A program made the translations under genes and the position numbers. The notes beneath the pieces were generated by a model that saw only the letters and a list, made by a program, of their open reading frames with translations, was not told where the DNA came from and did not search any database. A DNA stretch of 64,000 nt from Ceratopteris richardii (lineage: Eukaryota; Streptophyta; Polypodiopsida; Polypodiales; Pteridaceae). Below are positions 62,475 to 64,000 of this stretch, one piece after another (the first letter of the stretch is position 1; each line of letters starts with the position of its first letter). Location: positions 655,501 through 719,500 of the forward strand of contig MU260071.1 of NCBI GenBank assembly GCA_020310875.1. The letters run 5' to 3'.

Positions 62475-63783
62475 GATCAAAGGATTTGATGTTCAAGAAA
62501 CTTTTGCACCAACAGCATGCCTGACAACTATCCGAACAGTACTTGTAGTAGCTGCACAAAAGGTCTGGCCTATTTTCTAGATGGATGCCAAATCTGCATT
62601 TTTGAATGGTCACCTCAAGGAGGAGGTATATGTATCTCAACCACCAGGTTTTGAGGTGCCCAATTCAGAAAATAAAGTTTCCAGGTTGAAGAAAGCTTTG
62701 TATGGACTTAAGCAAGCTCCACGGGCTTGGTACCAACGGATAGATAATTTTTTCAAAAATATGGGTTTTGAAAGAAGTATTTCTAATGCTAACTTGTATG
62801 TAACGAAAAGGGATAGCAAGCTAGTTGTTGTCATTGTATATGTAGATGATGTGAGCATTATAGGAGATCATCAAGAACTCATCAATCAAACTCGGATCAA
62901 CTTGGGAACTGAGTTTGAAATGACAGACTTAGGTCTACTCCATTTTTTTCTGGGAATTGAAGTATGAAAAAGGAAGGATGGCATTTTCATCTCATAACAA
63001 AAATATGCCAAAGAAATTCTCAAGGCATTTGGAATGATGGACTGCAAACCAACTAGCACACCTATGGAGGTAAATTATAAGCTATCTATGGATGACAACA
63101 TGCCTGATGTAGATGCTAAGAAGTATAGGAAGCTCATTGGAAGTCTTATTTTTCTGTGCGACACTAGACCAGATATTGGCTCTGCTGTTGGAGTGTTAAG
63201 CAGGTTTTCCAACAAACCTAAGGAGAGTCTCTAGAATGCTGGAATGCAAATTCTAAGGTACATTGCAGGAACCTTGGATATTGGTATTTTTTATACCACA
63301 AGTCATACACTTCAAGGATATTGTGATTCAAATTGGGCCGGAGATTGTGATTCTAGAAAATCAGTTTCTGGATATTGTTTCTCACTTGGTTCATGAATAT
63401 TTTCTTGGGTAAGTAGGAAGCAACCAACTCTCGCACTCTCCTCCACTGAAGCAGAGTACAAAGCAGCTTGTTTTGCTTCTTGTGAGGCAGTCTAGTTAAG
63501 GAGAATTCTTGTAGATCTAGACTTTCCATCAAATATGGCAACTGAATTCAAGTGTGATAATCAAAGTTGTATGGCTATTGCAAAAAACCCAGTATTTCAT
63601 GCTCGCACCAAGCACATAGAAGTACAGTACCCTTACATTCGTGAGCTAATTGAAGATGAAATTGTGGAGCTAGAATATTGCCCATCAGAGGCAAACTGTG
63701 TTGACATATTCACTAAAGCACTTGGAAGAGAGCAGCTCAAGAGGCATCTTCAACAGATGGGCATAGGACCAAGACCTACTTGA
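62475..63783 (+). pseudogene. Copia family 5, unit 2: RT and RNase H
   Basis: Begins inside RT directly after the LTR (IKGFDVQETFAPTACLTTIR), so gag, protease, integrase and the RT start are deleted. The core is well preserved: [54 protein letters not shown] (YVDD), [14 protein letters not shown]. RNase H: YCDSNWAGDCDSRKSVSGYC, SRKQPTLALSSTEAEYKAAC and FHARTKHIEVQYPYIRELIE, ending IFTKALGREQLKRHLQQMG. TAG or TGA interrupts it near 62578, 62966, 63232, 63392 and 63492. Confidence 0.9.
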
Positions 63784-63799
63784 TTTATCATCGATAAAC

Positions 63800-63811
63800 A
63801 TTGAGGGGGGG
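63800..63811 (+). promoter_or_regulatory. Polypurine tract of copia family 5, unit 2
   Basis: ATTGAGGGGGGG, directly before the LTR start at 63812. It primes plus-strand DNA synthesis. Confidence 0.85.
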
Positions 63812-64000
63812 TGTTAGTATATGATCAATGTCTACCCCTCATGATTGTATGCACATTTTGTAAGGCCCCCATTATGAGGAGAAGCCAAGCGTGCATTACG
63901 CAATTGATGGGAGTCCCAACTTGTATGTTGGATGAAGGTCATATTGGATCATGTAAGGTATTGTAAGGAAAGGAAGTTACCAGGGTCCCCAATTGTGGCG
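63812..64000 (+). repeat. 3' LTR of copia family 5, unit 2 (cut by window end)
   Basis: TGTTAGTATATGATCAATGT onward aligns with 61800-61990. It continues past the window. Confidence 0.85.

Overview
The window looks like intergenic or intronic nuclear DNA from a land plant with a large, repeat-rich genome. Nearly everything recognisable is retrotransposon sequence: Ty3/gypsy of the Athila type with a tRNA-Asp primer site, several Ty1/copia families with initiator-Met-type primer sites, and an L1-like LINE. The flavour of the copia and gypsy proteins suggests a fern or another seed-free plant, but that is an impression from memory, not a test. Short AT-rich spacers, long GA, TA and CA microsatellites and nested insertions fit this. 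I see no bacterial-type operons, rRNA, tRNA or CRISPR.

Layout. 1-9121: a minus-strand gypsy element (copy A) cut by the window edge, with RNase H, RT, protease and gag in that left-to-right order, then a long leader holding an array of 18-bp palindromes, a primer-binding site and an LTR. 9413-9692: an inverted LTR fragment. 9850-13054: a minus-strand LINE relic (endonuclease start, ORF1). 13205-14350: an 82-bp tandem duplication, a possible exon and a GT/GA microsatellite. 15514-25060: a plus-strand copia (family 1, copy 1a), interrupted first by a hAT-like non-autonomous transposon (16377-17598, 8-bp target duplication) and then by a complete minus-strand copia (family 2, 19822-24806, 5-bp target duplication). 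25443-25897: a second family-2 fragment. 26744-32246: a complete family-1 copia (copy 1b) with LTRs and a 5-bp target duplication. 32247-36870: mostly unrecognised DNA with a perfect inverted repeat, a 20-bp minisatellite, a 311-bp fold-back element and a TA microsatellite. 36872-37930: a rearranged copia fragment.

38119-39253 is the one place that looks like a host gene: three short GT-AG exons that splice in frame and encode the C-terminal end-binding homology region of an EB1-like microtubule plus-end protein. Upstream exons were not found.

39254-45700 is AT-rich and unrecognised. 45716-48206: an internally deleted copia (family 3) in which gag runs almost directly into RNase H. 48207-49226: 3' end of a family-2 copia, then a 460-bp GA/GGGA microsatellite. 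49740-54248: a decayed plus-strand second copy of the gypsy family, cut by a family-2 fragment (54249-54840). 58698-58902: a possible CpG-decayed version of the palindrome array. 58930-61260: minus-strand copia family 4. 61275-64000: two tandem copia family-5 units sharing an LTR, running off the window.

None of the elements can encode an intact polyprotein. The damage is nonsense codons, small frameshifts, internal deletions and, repeatedly, tandem duplications of 33-216 bp. Many point changes are C-to-T or G-to-A transitions, as expected for cytosine-methylated repeats. Primer sites, LTRs and target duplications are good enough to read the order of nesting.
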